A program made the translations under genes and the position numbers. A stretch of DNA of 64,000 nucleotides from NCBI GenBank assembly GCA_016185245.1, contig JACPNZ010000039.1, forward strand, positions 62,001-126,000, given 5' to 3'. Origin of the DNA: Hyphomicrobiales bacterium (lineage in GTDB: Bacteria > Pseudomonadota > Alphaproteobacteria > Rhizobiales > Aestuariivirgaceae). Positions 10,464 through 21,491 of the stretch are shown piece by piece; positions within the stretch are counted from its first letter, which is position 1, and each line of letters opens with the position of its first letter. The notes under the pieces are model-generated. The model saw only the letters and a program-made list of their open reading frames with translations. It had not been told where the DNA came from and ran no database searches.

Positions 10464-12487
10464 CAGCGGGCCCCTCCGAACATGAACCAGGAAATAAGTG
10501 CCGCGACGCCGATCATCATGGCGAAAGCATAGTGGTAGACATAGCCGGTCTGCAGCCTGACGGCGCCGCGCGTCACATCGATGACGCGGGCCGAGACGCC
10601 GTCGGGGCCGAACCCGTCGATGACCCTGCCGTCGCCCTTCTGCCACAGGAAGCGGCCGAGCCACATGGCGGGCCTCGTCAGGAAGTTCCAGTAGAGCTCG
10701 TCGAAGTACCACTTGTTGAGCAGGAACTTGTAGAGGGGCTCGTGCCGGGCCGCGAGCTTCACCGGCAGCGAGGTGTCGCGGATATAGAACAGGAATGCCA
10801 GGGCGAAGCCCGCAACCATCGCCACGACCGGCGACCACCCGGCCCAGGCGGGAATGGCGCTGTCCTTCTCCATCGCCGCCATGACCGGTCCGTTGGCGAC
10901 CGCCCCGTTCCAGAATTCGGCAAACCGGCGGCCGATGAAATAGTCCTTGAAGATGTAGCCCGCCAGCAGGGCCCCGGCCGCCAGCACAAAGAGCGGGATC
11001 AGCATGACCCTGGGGCTCTCGTGCACATGCTCGAGGGTGTGATGGTCGGACCTCGACTCGCCATGGAAGGTCATGAAGGCGAGCCGCCAGGAGTAGAACG
11101 AAGTGCAGAAGGCAGCGGCGACCAGCAGCGTGAAGGCGAAATAGGAGCTGCTGACGAAGGAGGCCTCGATGATCGCGTCCTTGGAATAATAGCCGGCGGT
11201 GAAGGGGAATCCGGTGAGCGCCAGATTGCCGACCATCATCAGCACCCAGGTCACGCGGATCATGGGCGCAAGCCCGCCCATCTTGCGCATGTCCTGCTCG
11301 CCCGACATGGCATGAATGACCGAACCCGAACCGAGGAACATCAGAGCCTTGAAGAAGGCATGGGTGAACAGATGGAAGATGCCGGCGCCATAGGCGCCCA
11401 CCCCCAGGGCCACGAACATGTAGCCCAATTGCGAACAGGTCGAATAGGCGATGACCCGCTTAATGTCGTTCTGCACGAGGGCCACCGTCGCGGCGAAGAA
11501 GGCGGTGACGGCGCCGATGATGACGATCACTTCCTTGGCGTAGGGCGCCAATTCATAGAGCGGCGACAGGCGCGCCACCATGAAGACGCCGGCCGTCACC
11601 ATGGTGGCGGCATGGATCAAGGCCGAGACCGGGGTGGGGCCCTCCATGGCGTCGGGCAGCCAGGTGTGCAGCAGGAACTGGGCGGATTTACCCATCGCCC
11701 CCATGAACAGGAGAAGACCGAGCGTGGTCAGCGTGTCGAAGTTCCACGAGAGGAAATGGATGGTCTTGCCGGTCTGGCCGGCGGCGGCTCCGAAGATCGT
11801 GTCGAAGTCGATGGAATTGAACACGTAGAACGTGCCGAAGATGCCGAGCGCGAAGCCGAAGTCGCCGACCCGGTTGACGACGAAGGCCTTGATCGCCGCG
11901 GCATTGGCCGAGTCGCGGGTGTACCAGAAGCCGATCAGCAGGTAGGACATGAGCCCCACCCCCTCCCAGCCGAAGAACAGCTGCAGGAGATTGTCCGACG
12001 TCACCAGCATCAGCATGGCGAAGGTGAAGAGCGACAGAAAGGCGAAGAAGCGCGGCTGGTGCTCGTCGTGGCCCATGTAGCCGATCGAATAGAGATGGAC
12101 TAGCGAGGAGATGGTGGTCACCACCACCAGCATGACGGCGGTCAGGGTATCGATGCGCAGCGCCCAGTTGGCATGGAGGTCGCCGGAGTTCACCCAGCGC
12201 AGCACCTCGATCTTGACCAGCTGCGGCTCCTTGAGAAAGCCCAGGAACACGATCCACGACAGGACGCAGGAGATAAACAGCAGCGCCGTCGTCAGATACA
12301 TGGGCCAGGGCGGGCCGTCGTAATGGCCGTGATGGTCGTCGTGGGGCCCGCCGGCATGGGCCTCGCCATGGCCGGCGGGCTCGCCATAGACTTGCGCGTC
12401 CGAGCCCATGTTGCGGAACATCTTGGTGCCGGCCAGCCCGGCGATCAGGGCGCCCAACAGCGGCAGGAAGACGATGGCCTGATACAT
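10463..12487 (-). CDS. nuoL: NADH-quinone oxidoreductase subunit L (proton-pumping, membrane arm with lateral helix)
   Basis: The 674-residue protein is the distal antiporter-like subunit, with the usual C-terminal lateral helix. It contains [38 protein letters not shown], the channel sequence [19 protein letters not shown] and [20 protein letters not shown] histidine-rich loop ([10 protein letters not shown], about residues 50-60) follows the first helix; histidine-rich insertions here occur in other alphaproteobacterial NuoL proteins. It starts 6 bp after nuoK and ends overlapping nuoM by one base. Confidence 0.95.
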   Translation of the reverse strand: MYQAIVFLPLLGALIAGLAGTKMFRNMGSDAQVYGEPAGHGEAHAGGPHDDHHGHYDGPPWPMYLTTALLFISCVLSWIVFLGFLKEPQLVKIEVLRWVNSGDLHANWALRIDTLTAVMLVVVTTISSLVHLYSIGYMGHDEHQPRFFAFLSLFTFAMLMLVTSDNLLQLFFGWEGVGLMSYLLIGFWYTRDSANAAAIKAFVVNRVGDFGFALGIFGTFYVFNSIDFDTIFGAAAGQTGKTIHFLSWNFDTLTTLGLLLFMGAMGKSAQFLLHTWLPDAMEGPTPVSALIHAATMVTAGVFMVARLSPLYELAPYAKEVIVIIGAVTAFFAATVALVQNDIKRVIAYSTCSQLGYMFVALGVGAYGAGIFHLFTHAFFKALMFLGSGSVIHAMSGEQDMRKMGGLAPMIRVTWVLMMVGNLALTGFPFTAGYYSKDAIIEASFVSSSYFAFTLLVAAAFCTSFYSWRLAFMTFHGESRSDHHTLEHVHESPRVMLIPLFVLAAGALLAGYIFKDYFIGRRFAEFWNGAVANGPVMAAMEKDSAIPAWAGWSPVVAMVAGFALAFLFYIRDTSLPVKLAARHEPLYKFLLNKWYFDELYWNFLTRPAMWLGRFLWQKGDGRVIDGFGPDGVSARVIDVTRGAVRLQTGYVYHYAFAMMIGVAALISWFMFGGAR

Positions 12488-12493
12488 TGCCGC

Positions 12494-12802
12494 TCAGCCC
12501 TTCATAAGATTGATGTCTTCAACCGCGATCGAGCCGCGGTTGCGGAAATAGGTAACGAGGATGGCAAGCCCAATCGCCGCCTCGCCCGCCGCCACGGTCA
12601 GAACCAGGAGCGCAAAGACCTGGCCCACCAGATCGTGCAGGAAGGCCGAAAAGGCGACGAGGTTGACGTTGACGGCGAGCAGCATCAGCTCGATCGACAT
12701 CAGGATGACGATGACGTTCTTGCGGTTGAGGAAGATGCCGAACATGCCGATGGTGAACAGGATGGCGGCGACGGTGAGATAGTGGGAGAGGCCGATGGTC
12801 AT
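12494..12802 (-). CDS. nuoK: NADH-quinone oxidoreductase subunit K
   Basis: The 102-residue protein has three membrane helices and the two conserved glutamates of NuoK in [16 protein letters not shown] and [16 protein letters not shown]. It helps carry protons between the quinone site and the antiporter-like subunits. Length and sequence are typical. It lies 2 bp after nuoJ and 6 bp before nuoL. Confidence 0.95.
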   Translation of the reverse strand: MTIGLSHYLTVAAILFTIGMFGIFLNRKNVIVILMSIELMLLAVNVNLVAFSAFLHDLVGQVFALLVLTVAAGEAAIGLAILVTYFRNRGSIAVEDINLMKG

Positions 12803-12804
12803 GG

Positions 12805-13410
12805 TCAGATCCCCTGCCCCGGTTTCACCTTGCGGATTTCGATGGCCGTGGCGGGGCCGCGGGCCACCTGGTCGGCGATCACCTGGCGCTTGATGCCCTG
12901 CTTGTGGCGGAGCGTCAGCACGATGGCGCCGATCATGGCGACGAGCAGCACCAGGCCCGCCGCCTGGAAGTAATAGATGTAGTCGGTATAGAGAATGCGG
13001 CCCAAGGCTTCGGTGTTGGTGACATCCGTGGGCATGGGCGAAGCGGCCGATTTCAGGCTGCCCGGGTCGATGATCCAGCTTCCCGCCACGAGCGCCAGTT
13101 CAAGGAGTACAATGAGGCCGATGGTGCCGCCTACCGGCATATAGTTCAGCATGCCCTGGCGCAGTTCGGTGAAATCGACGTCGAGCATCATGACCACGAA
13201 CAGGAACAGCACGGCGACGGCGCCGACATAGACAACGACCAGGATCATCGCCAGGAACTCCGCCCCCAGCAGAATGAACAGGCCCGCCGCATTGAAGAAG
13301 CACAGGATCAGGAACAGGACCGAGTGCACCGGGTTGCGCGACGAGATCACCATCACGGCGGAGGCAGTCGCCAGGGCGGAGAACAGATAGAAGAAGAAGG
13401 CAGCGGCCAT
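12805..13410 (-). CDS. nuoJ: NADH-quinone oxidoreductase subunit J
   Basis: The 201-residue protein has five hydrophobic segments typical of NuoJ, with [17 protein letters not shown] followed by [17 protein letters not shown], the helix that bends during the catalytic cycle. The ATG at 13410 ([14 protein letters not shown]) fits the family; the longer open frame upstream reads through the nuoI end and is rejected. It sits 10 bp after nuoI. Confidence 0.95.
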   Translation of the reverse strand: MAAAFFFYLFSALATASAVMVISSRNPVHSVLFLILCFFNAAGLFILLGAEFLAMILVVVYVGAVAVLFLFVVMMLDVDFTELRQGMLNYMPVGGTIGLIVLLELALVAGSWIIDPGSLKSAASPMPTDVTNTEALGRILYTDYIYYFQAAGLVLLVAMIGAIVLTLRHKQGIKRQVIADQVARGPATAIEIRKVKPGQGI

Positions 13411-13420
13411 GTAAGTTCCT

Positions 13421-13909
13421 CTACCGATAGGGCGCGTCGGCGGCGATATTGGCCGCGATTTCGCGCTCCCAGCGGTCGCCGTTGGCCAGGAGCTTCTCCT
13501 TGTCGAACAGGAGCTCCTCGCGGGTTTCGGTGGCATATTCGAAATTGGGTCCCTCGACGATCGCGTCGACCGGACAGGCTTCCTGACAGAAGCCGCAGTA
13601 GATGCATTTCACCATGTCGATGTCGTAGCGCGTCGTTCGCCGGGTGCCGTCGTTGCGGCGGGGGCCCGCCTCGATGGTGATCGCCTGGGCCGGGCAGATC
13701 GCCTCGCACAGCTTGCAGGCGATGCAGCGTTCCTCGCCGTTGGGATAGCGCCTGAGCGCGTGTTCGCCGCGGAAGCGCGGGGATAGCGGACCCTTCTCGT
13801 GCGGATAATTGACGGTCGCCTTGGGGGCGAAGAAGTAGCGCATCGCCAGCATGGTGGCGGAGGCGAACTCCTTGAGGAAAAGCGAGCGTGCGGCCTGTTC
13901 GACTCTCAT
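13421..13909 (-). CDS. nuoI: NADH-quinone oxidoreductase subunit I (two [4Fe-4S] clusters)
   Basis: The 162-residue peripheral-arm subunit carries two ferredoxin motifs, [12 protein letters not shown] and [12 protein letters not shown], which hold clusters N6a and N6b and pass electrons to NuoB. N-terminal amphipathic residues and the sequence [20 protein letters not shown] are typical of NuoI/TYKY proteins. It follows the small membrane gene by 7 bp. Confidence 0.96.
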   Translation of the reverse strand: MRVEQAARSLFLKEFASATMLAMRYFFAPKATVNYPHEKGPLSPRFRGEHALRRYPNGEERCIACKLCEAICPAQAITIEAGPRRNDGTRRTTRYDIDMVKCIYCGFCQEACPVDAIVEGPNFEYATETREELLFDKEKLLANGDRWEREIAANIAADAPYR

Positions 13910-13916
13910 GACGCCA

Positions 13917-14162
13917 TCATCCCATCATTGCCTTCAGCCGGTCGCCGAGCAGGAAGCCCAAAACCGGCATGATCACGAGACTCTGAACCCGCAGCAGCGT
14001 CATGATCCGGTTGGGTTCCATCCCTTGCGACTGGGTCAGCTTGGCCCGCTCGTGGCGCCAGCGCAGGGCAGGATAGACATAGCGCTGGGCCAGCGCCAGT
14101 TCGATCACCCCGAGGATCAGGAAGGCGAAGCCGCTCAACAGGCTTGCCGAACCGGAACTCAT
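13917..14162 (-). CDS. Small two-helix membrane protein of unknown function inside the nuo operon
   Basis: The 81-residue protein is not a known complex I subunit. It has an N-terminal hydrophobic helix ([18 protein letters not shown]), a basic, helical middle ([14 protein letters not shown]) and a second hydrophobic segment ([15 protein letters not shown]). The start at 14162 overlaps the nuoH stop as ATGA, and it ends 7 bp before nuoI, so it is fully embedded in the translational chain. A role in assembly or stability of complex I is a guess from position only; I recognise no family. Confidence 0.75.
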   Translation of the reverse strand: MSSGSASLLSGFAFLILGVIELALAQRYVYPALRWRHERAKLTQSQGMEPNRIMTLLRVQSLVIMPVLGFLLGDRLKAMMG

Positions 14163-15196
14163 GGCGCCCACCCGAAGGCTACCAGCACCCCCGCCGTCAG
14201 CGCCACCCAGGCGATCGACAGGGGCAGGAACACCTTCCAGCCGAGCCGCATCAGCTGGTCATAGCGGTAGCGCGGCACGATGGCCTTGACCATGGCGAAC
14301 ATGAAGAAGACCAAGAGCAGCTTGCCGAGGAACCAGAAGATGCCGGGCGCCCAGTTGAACGGCGGCAGATCGACGATCGGCAGCCAGCCGCCCAAAAACA
14401 GGATCGCGGTCATGGCGCACATCAGCGTGATCGCCACATATTCGCCGAGCATGAACAAGAGATAGCCGGTCGAGGAATATTCCACCATGAAGCCCGCCAC
14501 CAGCTCCGATTCCGCCTCGACCAGATCGAAGGGCGGGCGGTTGGTCTCGGCCAGGGCCGAGACGAAGAACACGATGAACATCGGGAACAGCGGAATGAAG
14601 TACCAGTCGAGGAAGGAGGGTGGCAGGCGCAAAAGGCTCGAGCCGAGGCCCGACTTCTGGGCGATGACGATGTCGTTGAGGTTGAGGGAGCCGGCGCACA
14701 AGAGAACGGTGATGATGACGAAGCCGATCGACACCTCGTAGGACACCATTTGCGCCGCCGAGCGCAGCGCCGATAGGAAGGGATATTTCGAATTCGACGC
14801 CCAGCCGCCCATGATGATGCCGTAGACCATCAAGGACGAGATGGCGAAGAGATAGAGAATGCCGACATTGATCTTGGCGATGGCCCAGCCATCGGCCACC
14901 GGCACCACCGCCCAGGCGGCAATCGCAAGGACCGAGGTCACCAGGGGCGCGATCACGAAGATGCCCTTGTTGGCGCCGTCGGGGATGACCTGCTCCTTGA
15001 ACACGAATTTCAAGAAGTCGGCGAAGGACTGGAACAGGCCCCAGGGCCCGACGACATTGGGGCCGCGCCGCATCTGCACCGCCGCCCATACCTTGCGGTC
15101 CATCAGGATCAGATAGGCGACGACGATCAACAACGTCACGATCAGCGCGAGGCTTTCGACGACGATGAGGAAGAGGGTCCACAGCAGCTCGGTCAT
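14159..15196 (-). CDS. nuoH: NADH-quinone oxidoreductase subunit H (quinone-site membrane subunit)
   Basis: The 345-residue protein forms the membrane side of the quinone chamber. Signatures include [47 protein letters not shown]-type acidic loop equivalents ([20 protein letters not shown]) and AGFMVEYSS. The ATG at 15196 begins 4 bp after the nuoG stop and starts the conserved [18 protein letters not shown]. The upstream open frame is the nuoG shadow. Confidence 0.95.
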   Translation of the reverse strand: MTELLWTLFLIVVESLALIVTLLIVVAYLILMDRKVWAAVQMRRGPNVVGPWGLFQSFADFLKFVFKEQVIPDGANKGIFVIAPLVTSVLAIAAWAVVPVADGWAIAKINVGILYLFAISSLMVYGIIMGGWASNSKYPFLSALRSAAQMVSYEVSIGFVIITVLLCAGSLNLNDIVIAQKSGLGSSLLRLPPSFLDWYFIPLFPMFIVFFVSALAETNRPPFDLVEAESELVAGFMVEYSSTGYLLFMLGEYVAITLMCAMTAILFLGGWLPIVDLPPFNWAPGIFWFLGKLLLVFFMFAMVKAIVPRYRYDQLMRLGWKVFLPLSIAWVALTAGVLVAFGWAP

Positions 15197-15200
15197 GGGA

Positions 15201-17282
15201 TCACTCCGCCGCCTCGAGCTGGCGTGCCGTTTTGAGCACCGAGCACTCGGCCATGATCTTGGAAGCCCGCGCGATGTGGTTGGTGAGGTAGAAATCCTTG
15301 ACACGCGAGCGGAACGGCTCCGCCGACATCTTGGCGTCAACTGTAGCGAGTTCGGTCAGGGCCGATGCATCGGCCGGCGTCAGCTGGTCGAGGCGGGCGA
15401 GCTGGGGAGCGATCCTGTACATGGCGGCCCGCAACTCGTCGGGATTGTTCCAGGCAAGCGTTGCGCCCAATTGCTCCGACAGGGCGCGGAGAATGGCCCA
15501 ATCCTCCTTCGCCTCGCCCGGCGGGAAGCTCGCCCGCGCCGTCATCTGCGCCCGGCCCTCGGTGTTGACATAAGTCACCTGTTTCTCGGTATAGGCAGCC
15601 CCCGGCAGGATCACGTCGGCCCGGTGGGCGCCGGCGTCGCCATGGGTTCCCTGGTAGATCACGAAAGTCGAGCCCAGCGCCGTGGTATCGATCTCGTCGG
15701 CGCCCAGGAGGAACAGCACATCGAGCGCGCCGGCTTTCGCCGCCTCGAGTGTCTGGCGGGCCGATTTGCCGCCGTCACCGGCGGGGAGCGCACAGACATC
15801 GAGAGCGCCGACCCGGCCCGCCGCGTCATGCAGGATATTGAGGCCGTTCCAGCCTTCCTTGATAACACCAATTGCCTTGGCCGCCTTGACGATGGTGGCC
15901 AGCACCGCCGCCCCATCGGGCCGGGCAAGCGCCCCTTGACCGACGATGAACATCGGCTTCCTGGAGGTGGCCGGCGTGTGGTCGACAAAACGCGCCAGTG
16001 TCTCGGGGCCGGCGCCGAGATGGGTGTAAGGATAAGTCAAGTCGGCTGGCTCGCCGATCACCCCGATGGTGCAGCCGCCCTTCAGATAGCGCTTGCGGAT
16101 GCGGGCGTTCAGAACCGGCGCCTCGAGCCGCGGATTGCTGCCGATCAGCATGATGGCATCGCTGTCGTCCAGCCCGGCAATGCCGGTGTTGAACAGATAG
16201 CCGGCGCGGCCGCCCTTTTCGCCCAAGGGTGTTCCGTCCTGGCGGCAATCGATGTTGCCGATGCCCAGCTGCATCGCCAGCTGCTTGATCGAGAAGGCTT
16301 CCTCGGCGCCCACGAGATCGCCGAGAATAATACCGATACGTTCCGGCTTTGCCGCCTTGAACTTCTGGGCGATGCGCATGAGGGCTTCCGACCAGCTGGC
16401 GGCGCGGAGCTTGCCGAATTCGCGCACATAGGGCCGATCGAGGCGCTGGCTGCGAAGCCCATCCCAGACAAAACGGGTCTTGTCGGAAATCCACTCCTCG
16501 TTCACGTCCTCATGGGTGCGCGGCAAGATCCGCATCACTTCGCGGCCCCGGGCATCGACCCGGATATTCGAACCCACCGCATCCATCGCATCGATGGTCT
16601 CGGTCTTGCGCAGTTCCCAGGGCCTTGCCTTGAATTCGTATGGCGCCGAAGTGAGCGCCCCCACCGGGCAGAGATCGATGATGTTGCCCTGCAGTTCCGA
16701 GGTGATTGCCTTGTCGAGATAGGTGGTGATCTCCATGTCCTCGCCGCGGCCGGTGGCACCCATCTCCTCCACACCCCCCACTTCGGTGGTAAAGCGCACG
16801 CAGCGGGTGCACTGGATGCAGCGGGTCATCTCGGTCTTGACCAGCGGACCCAGATATTTCTCTTCCACCGCCCGCTTGTTCTCGTGATAGCGGTTCTTGG
16901 AAATGCCATAGGCCATGGCCTGGTCCTGCAGGTCGCACTCGCCACCCTGGTCGCAGATCGGGCAGTCGAGCGGATGGTTGATGAGCAGGAATTCCATCAC
17001 GCCCTCGCGGGCCTTTTTGACCATCGGCGTCTTGGTGAAGACTTCCGGCGGCTCGCCATTGGGACCGGGGCGGAGATCGTTCACTGACATGGCGCAGGAG
17101 GCTTGCGGCTTGGGCGGCCCGCCCTTCACCTCGACCAGGCACATGCGGCAGTTGCCGGCGATCGACAGGCGCTCGTGATAGCAGAAGCGCGGCACTTCGG
17201 CGCCGGCCAGCTCGCAGGCCTGCAGCAGCGTCATGCCGCTCTCGACGTCGATCTCCAACCCGTCGATCTTGATTTTGGGCAT
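15201..17282 (-). CDS. nuoG: NADH-quinone oxidoreductase subunit G (75-kDa iron-sulfur subunit)
   Basis: The 693-residue protein has an N-terminal [2Fe-2S] ferredoxin domain ([19 protein letters not shown]), a His-Cys-type [4Fe-4S] motif ([18 protein letters not shown]), a second [4Fe-4S] motif ([11 protein letters not shown]) and a degenerate molybdopterin oxidoreductase-like domain. It relays electrons from NuoE/NuoF to NuoI. The ATG at 17282 ([12 protein letters not shown]) is 10 bp after nuoF. Confidence 0.95.
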   Translation of the reverse strand: MPKIKIDGLEIDVESGMTLLQACELAGAEVPRFCYHERLSIAGNCRMCLVEVKGGPPKPQASCAMSVNDLRPGPNGEPPEVFTKTPMVKKAREGVMEFLLINHPLDCPICDQGGECDLQDQAMAYGISKNRYHENKRAVEEKYLGPLVKTEMTRCIQCTRCVRFTTEVGGVEEMGATGRGEDMEITTYLDKAITSELQGNIIDLCPVGALTSAPYEFKARPWELRKTETIDAMDAVGSNIRVDARGREVMRILPRTHEDVNEEWISDKTRFVWDGLRSQRLDRPYVREFGKLRAASWSEALMRIAQKFKAAKPERIGIILGDLVGAEEAFSIKQLAMQLGIGNIDCRQDGTPLGEKGGRAGYLFNTGIAGLDDSDAIMLIGSNPRLEAPVLNARIRKRYLKGGCTIGVIGEPADLTYPYTHLGAGPETLARFVDHTPATSRKPMFIVGQGALARPDGAAVLATIVKAAKAIGVIKEGWNGLNILHDAAGRVGALDVCALPAGDGGKSARQTLEAAKAGALDVLFLLGADEIDTTALGSTFVIYQGTHGDAGAHRADVILPGAAYTEKQVTYVNTEGRAQMTARASFPPGEAKEDWAILRALSEQLGATLAWNNPDELRAAMYRIAPQLARLDQLTPADASALTELATVDAKMSAEPFRSRVKDFYLTNHIARASKIMAECSVLKTARQLEAAE

Positions 17283-17292
17283 TCTCGGAAAC

Positions 17293-18600
17293 CTATTCAG
17301 CGGCGATGCGGGCGACCGCACCGTCATGGTCGGGGTTGGCGGCATAGCGATCGATGCGGGCCTCGATAACGTCGCGGAAGTGCGCAATGAGCCCCTGGAT
17401 CGGCCAGGCGGCGGCATCGCCCAAGGCACAGATCGTATGGCCTTCGATCTGTTTGGTCACATCGAGCAGCATGTCGATCTCGTACGTCTCGGCGCGGCCC
17501 TCGGCCATGCGGGTCAGCACCCGCCACATCCAGCCGGTTCCTTCCCGGCACGGGGTGCACTGGCCGCATGATTCATGCATGTAGAATTTGGCCAGCCTGG
17601 CAATCGCCCGGATCAAATCGGTCGACTTGTCCATGACAATGACCGCCGCGGTGCCCAATCCTGAGCGCAGCTTGGCAAGCGAATCGAAATCCATCGGCGC
17701 GTCGATGATTTGGGCCGCCGGCACCATGCGCACCGACGAGCCGCCGGGAATGACCGCCAAGAGATTGTCCCAGCCGCCGCGCACCCCGCCCGCGTGCCTG
17801 TCGATCAGCTCACGGAAAGTGATGCCCATCTCCTCTTCGACATTGCACGGCTTGTTGACGTGGCCCGAGATGCAGAAGAGCTTGGTGCCGACATTGTTGG
17901 GCCGGCCGAAGCCCGCAAACCACGCCGCCCCCCGCCGCATGATGGCGCCGGCCACCGCAATCGATTCGACATTGTTGACGGTGGTCGGCGCGCCATAGAG
18001 CCCAACGTTCGCCGGGAATGGCGGCTTCATGCGCGGCAGGCCCTTCTTGCCCTCGAGGCTTTCGAGCATCGCCGTTTCCTCGCCGCAGATATAGGCGCCG
18101 GCGCCATGGTGGACGACGATGTCGAAGTCCCAGCCATGAATATTGTTCTTGCCGATGAGGCGGGCCTCATAGGCCTGGTCGACGGCCGCCTGGAAATGCT
18201 CGCGCTCGCGGATGAATTCGCCGCGCACATAGACATAGGCCGTGTGCGCCCCCATAGCGGCACTTGCCAGCAGGCAGCCTTCGACCAGGAGATGGGGATC
18301 GTGGCGGAGGATTTCCCGGTCCTTGCAGGTGCCGGGCTCGGATTCGTCGGCATTGACCACCAGATAGTGCGGCCTCTCGCCCACCACCTTGGGCATGAAC
18401 GACCATTTGAGGCCGGTCGGGAAGCCGGCCCCGCCGCGGCCCCGCAACCCGCTCGCCTTCATCTCGTTCACCATCCAGTCGCGGCCCTTGTCGATGAACG
18501 ACTTGGTGTCGAGCCAGCAGCCGCGCCTCTTGGCGCCATCGAGGCCCCAGTCGTGAAGGCCGTAGAGATTGGTGAAGATGCGGTCCTTGTCAGCGAGCAT
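17293..18600 (-). CDS. nuoF: NADH-quinone oxidoreductase subunit F (NADH/FMN-binding)
   Basis: The 435-residue subunit oxidises NADH at its FMN and passes electrons to cluster N3. It contains the NADH/FMN loop [16 protein letters not shown], the sequence [18 protein letters not shown] and the N3 cluster motif [15 protein letters not shown]. It starts 9 bp after nuoE and is normal length. Confidence 0.96.
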   Translation of the reverse strand: MLADKDRIFTNLYGLHDWGLDGAKRRGCWLDTKSFIDKGRDWMVNEMKASGLRGRGGAGFPTGLKWSFMPKVVGERPHYLVVNADESEPGTCKDREILRHDPHLLVEGCLLASAAMGAHTAYVYVRGEFIREREHFQAAVDQAYEARLIGKNNIHGWDFDIVVHHGAGAYICGEETAMLESLEGKKGLPRMKPPFPANVGLYGAPTTVNNVESIAVAGAIMRRGAAWFAGFGRPNNVGTKLFCISGHVNKPCNVEEEMGITFRELIDRHAGGVRGGWDNLLAVIPGGSSVRMVPAAQIIDAPMDFDSLAKLRSGLGTAAVIVMDKSTDLIRAIARLAKFYMHESCGQCTPCREGTGWMWRVLTRMAEGRAETYEIDMLLDVTKQIEGHTICALGDAAAWPIQGLIAHFRDVIEARIDRYAANPDHDGAVARIAAE

Positions 18601-18609
18601 CGGCGGGTC

Positions 18610-19284
18610 TCACGTAGTCTTCGGCGTTTCGAGCGGCGGCGGCGGCTCGAGGCGGGTGAAGGTGCGGGTGTCGGAATAGAGAGCGGGATCGGTCAGCGTC
18701 ATGGGCCCTCCGATCGGGGCCGAGAGCTGGCGGTCGGTCTGCGGCCCGGGCTTTGGCGTTTTGCCAGCGGAGAACTCGTCGATGATCTTCTCGAGCGCTT
18801 CCGGCGTCAGGTCCTCGTAGGTGTCCTTGAACACCTGCACCATCGGCGCGTTGACACAGGCGCCGAGACACTCGACCTCCTCCCAGGAGAGCGAGCCGTC
18901 GGCATTGAGATGATGCGCCTCGGCGTGGATCTTGCGCTGGCAGACCTTCTTCAATTCCTCGGCCCCGCGCAGCATGCAAGGGGTCGTTCCGCAGACCTGG
19001 ATGTGGGCGCGCTTTCCGACCGGCGAGAGCTGGAACATGGTGTAGAAGGTCGCAACCTCAAACACCCGGATATGGGACATGCCCAGCATGTCGCCGACAT
19101 ATTCCATGGCCTTGCGCGACACCCAGCCATCATTCTGTTCCTGGGCCCGCCATAGAATCGGTAGCACCGCCGAGGCCTGCTTGCCCGGCGGATATTTTTC
19201 GATTGTACTCTTGGCCCAAGCGAGATTTTCCGCCGTGAAGACGAAACTGTCGGGCTGAACCGGATCGAGACGACGGACGGACAT
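18610..19284 (-). CDS. nuoE: NADH-quinone oxidoreductase subunit E ([2Fe-2S])
   Basis: The 224-residue thioredoxin-fold subunit carries cluster N1a on C98, C103, C139 and C143 (VCGTTPCML and [10 protein letters not shown]). I chose the ATG at 19284 over the GTG one codon upstream because the ATG shares one base with the stop of the Uma2-like gene (TGATG). A C-terminal extension of about 60 residues rich in Pro and Thr follows the core, as in other alphaproteobacterial NuoE proteins. Confidence 0.95.
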   Translation of the reverse strand: MSVRRLDPVQPDSFVFTAENLAWAKSTIEKYPPGKQASAVLPILWRAQEQNDGWVSRKAMEYVGDMLGMSHIRVFEVATFYTMFQLSPVGKRAHIQVCGTTPCMLRGAEELKKVCQRKIHAEAHHLNADGSLSWEEVECLGACVNAPMVQVFKDTYEDLTPEALEKIIDEFSAGKTPKPGPQTDRQLSAPIGGPMTLTDPALYSDTRTFTRLEPPPPLETPKTT

Positions 19285-19838
19285 CACTTCTTTCCCAGAA
19301 AATCGGACACCGAAAGTTGAATTCCCGGCGGATCGAACTCTATTGTTCCTGACCGAACAATTGTGGTGAGCACTTTGTTGTCGTCAATGCGCTTGTGGTG
19401 ATAGCAGTAACTCTGTTTCGGCCAGACGATCAAATAGTGCATGATGCTTGGGACTGAAAAATACTCCGCCAGCTTTTGATTGGCGCCGGATGAATTCGAC
19501 GAGGGTGAAACTACCTCCACCACGATGAGCGGCCTATCCAAAACCATGCTCAATTCATTGGCTTGGCTCCCGCACTGCACCGAGACGTCCGGTTCACGCG
19601 CCGTATTGGGCGAAATCTTTATCGAAACGCCATCCTGAAAAGCCTCGCAATCCAAGCCCTTCCGATCGATCGCTGTGGCCAGCGCACCAAATATCCGGCC
19701 TTTGAGGCGGACATGCAAGACGGTCTCGGCCGCCATTTTCAGTACTTCGCCATCGACAAGCTCATAGCGGCCGGATGCGCCCTGATAGGCTTCAAGGTAT
19801 TGCTCAACAGTCAAATTTGATCTTGGACGCGTGGCCAT
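19284..19838 (-). CDS. Uma2-family (DUF820) putative nuclease-fold protein inserted in the nuo operon
   Basis: The 184-residue protein has the Uma2 PD-(D/E)XK-like pattern: [20 protein letters not shown], then [17 protein letters not shown] (acidic motif) and [12 protein letters not shown] (E-V core). Uma2 proteins are common in cyanobacteria and mobile DNA; their substrate is poorly defined. The gene lies between nuoD and nuoE and shares one base with each neighbour (TGATG at both ends), so it is translationally locked into the operon. It is more AT-rich than the flanking nuo genes, which suggests acquisition by transfer. Nothing suggests that it is a complex I subunit. Confidence 0.85.
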   Translation of the reverse strand: MATRPRSNLTVEQYLEAYQGASGRYELVDGEVLKMAAETVLHVRLKGRIFGALATAIDRKGLDCEAFQDGVSIKISPNTAREPDVSVQCGSQANELSMVLDRPLIVVEVVSPSSNSSGANQKLAEYFSVPSIMHYLIVWPKQSYCYHHKRIDDNKVLTTIVRSGTIEFDPPGIQLSVSDFLGKK

Positions 19839-21028
19839 CAGCGGTCCACCTCCCCAAATACAATGTCGAGCGAGCCGATGATCGCCGAGCAATCCGCCAG
19901 CATGTGGCCGCGGCTCATATGGTCCATGGCCTGCAGGTGGGCGAAGCCTGGGGCCCTGATCCGGCAGCGATAGGGCTTGTTGGTTCCGTCGCTCACCAGA
20001 TAGACGCCGAACTCGCCCTTGGGCGCCTCGACGGCGGCATAGACCTCGCCCGCCGGCACCTTGTAGCCTTCGGTGTAGAGCTTGAAATGATGTATGAGCG
20101 CCTCCATCGAGCGCTTCATCTCGGAGCGCTTGGGCGGCACCACCTTGCCGTCGGCCGAGGAAATCGGCCCCTGCCCCGCCGCGCCCGACAGTTGCTCGAC
20201 GCATTGCTTCATGATCTTCAGCGACTGGCGCATTTCTTCCATGCGGACCAGATAGCGATCGTAGCAGTCGCCGTGCTTGCCGACCGGAATGTCGAAGTCC
20301 ATCTCCGAATAGCACTCATAGGGCTGGGCCTTGCGCAGGTCCCAGGCGGCACCCGAGCCCCGCGCCATGACGCCGGAGAAGCCCCACTCGAAACATTCCT
20401 TCAGCGAGACAACGCCGATATCGACATTGCGCTGCTTGAAGATGCGGTTTTCGGTGAGCAGGCCCTCGATGTCGTCCAACACCTTGCCGTGGGTGGTGCA
20501 GAAGTGGCCGATGTCGTCGACGAGCTTCTGCGGCAGGTCCTGGTGCACGCCGCCGGGGCGTACGTAGGCCGCATGCATGCGCGAGCCGGAAGCCCGCTCA
20601 TAGAACACCATGAGCTTTTCGCGTTCCTCGAAACCCCACAAGGGCGGCGTGAGGGCGCCCACGTCCATGGCTTGCGTCGTGACATTGAGGAGATGCGACA
20701 GAAGCCGGCCGATCTCGGAATAGAGCACCCGGATCAATTGCCCGCGCTTGGGCACGGTGATGCCGAGAAGCCGCTCCACCGCCAGGGCAAAGGCGTGCTC
20801 CTGGTTCATCGGCGCCACATAGTCGAGGCGGTCGAAATAAGGCACCGCCTGCAGATAGGTCTTGTATTCGATCAGCTTCTCGGTGCCGCGGTGCAGAAGC
20901 CCGATATGCGGATCGCAACGCGCGATCACCTCGCCGTCGAGCTCGAGAACCAGGCGCAGCACGCCATGGGCGGCGGGATGTTGCGGCCCGAAATTGATCG
21001 AGAAATTGCGGGTGGCGGAGTCAGGCAT
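19838..21028 (-). CDS. nuoD: NADH-quinone oxidoreductase subunit D (49-kDa, quinone site)
   Basis: The 396-residue subunit lines the quinone cavity next to NuoB. It has [20 protein letters not shown], the nickel-iron hydrogenase-like [37 protein letters not shown] and the C-terminal DIVFGEVDR. Length and ends are normal. Its start lies 48 bp from the four-helix-bundle gene stop, a gap filled mainly by heptamer repeats. Confidence 0.96.
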   Translation of the reverse strand: MPDSATRNFSINFGPQHPAAHGVLRLVLELDGEVIARCDPHIGLLHRGTEKLIEYKTYLQAVPYFDRLDYVAPMNQEHAFALAVERLLGITVPKRGQLIRVLYSEIGRLLSHLLNVTTQAMDVGALTPPLWGFEEREKLMVFYERASGSRMHAAYVRPGGVHQDLPQKLVDDIGHFCTTHGKVLDDIEGLLTENRIFKQRNVDIGVVSLKECFEWGFSGVMARGSGAAWDLRKAQPYECYSEMDFDIPVGKHGDCYDRYLVRMEEMRQSLKIMKQCVEQLSGAAGQGPISSADGKVVPPKRSEMKRSMEALIHHFKLYTEGYKVPAGEVYAAVEAPKGEFGVYLVSDGTNKPYRCRIRAPGFAHLQAMDHMSRGHMLADCSAIIGSLDIVFGEVDR

Positions 21029-21044
21029 TGGACCTCCGGTCCAA

Positions 21045-21072
21045 AGCGAGTAGCGAATAGCGAATAGCGAAT
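21045..21072. repeat. Heptamer array AGCGAAT, left copy
   Basis: Four consecutive 7-bp units: AGCGAGT, AGCGAAT, AGCGAAT, AGCGAAT. The array lies between nuoD and the four-helix-bundle gene. A matching array in the opposite orientation closes the other side of that gene, at 21464-21491. Confidence 0.9.
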
Positions 21073-21076
21073 AGTG

Positions 21077-21451
21077 TCATTTTCGGTCCTGAATTGCGCG
21101 AATAAGCGACCGCAACATCTTCCCGATCTCTTCGCATTTCTTCATCGCCGACTTGATTTTGGCTTCGGTAGCAATGCCTACCCGCACAGCCAGAATCAGG
21201 TGCGTTTCGGTTTCTTTCAACGATCCCTGAGCTATGCGGAGAAATTGTACGAAAGACCCTGAGTGTTCGCGGCCGTGGCCTTCCGCAACGTTGGCCGCGA
21301 TCGATGCGGCGGCCCGGCGAATTTGGCTGGTGAGTCCGAACATCTCTTCCTTCGGGAAACGGCGCGTCAGTGTATAGCGGAGCACGGTCAAATCCATCGC
21401 CTGCTGCCAGATCAGCAGGTCGCGATAAGATTTTATGTCGGTTCCGTTCAA
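21077..21451 (-). CDS. Four-helix-bundle protein (23S rRNA intervening-sequence/S23 family)
   Basis: The 124-residue protein matches the four-helix-bundle family: YRDLLIWQQAMDLTVLRY, then PKEEMFGLTSQIRRAAASI, AANVAEGHGR, FVQFLRIAQGSLKETETHL and a final helix. The fold is related to proteins encoded in 23S rRNA intervening sequences and to the accessory protein of diversity-generating retroelements, but no reverse transcriptase or template repeat is present here. The gene interrupts nuoC and nuoD and is bracketed by inverted heptamer arrays, which suggests that it arrived as a small mobile cassette. Its function is unknown; it may bind RNA. Confidence 0.88.
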   Translation of the reverse strand: MNGTDIKSYRDLLIWQQAMDLTVLRYTLTRRFPKEEMFGLTSQIRRAAASIAANVAEGHGREHSGSFVQFLRIAQGSLKETETHLILAVRVGIATEAKIKSAMKKCEEIGKMLRSLIRAIQDRK

Positions 21452-21463
21452 ACATTTTTCCCT

Positions 21464-21491
21464 ATTCGCTATTCGCTACTCACTATTCGCT
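21464..21491. repeat. Heptamer array ATTCGCT, right copy (inverted)
   Basis: Four consecutive 7-bp units: ATTCGCT, ATTCGCT, ACTCACT, ATTCGCT. It is the reverse complement of the array at 21045-21072 and abuts the nuoC stop codon. A third array in the same orientation occurs far away at 42850-42870. Confidence 0.9.

Noticed and set aside
21045-21491. A CRISPR array or diversity-generating retroelement at the heptamer repeats
   Set aside because: Repeat units are 7 bp without spacers, and there is no cas gene, reverse transcriptase or template/variable repeat pair.
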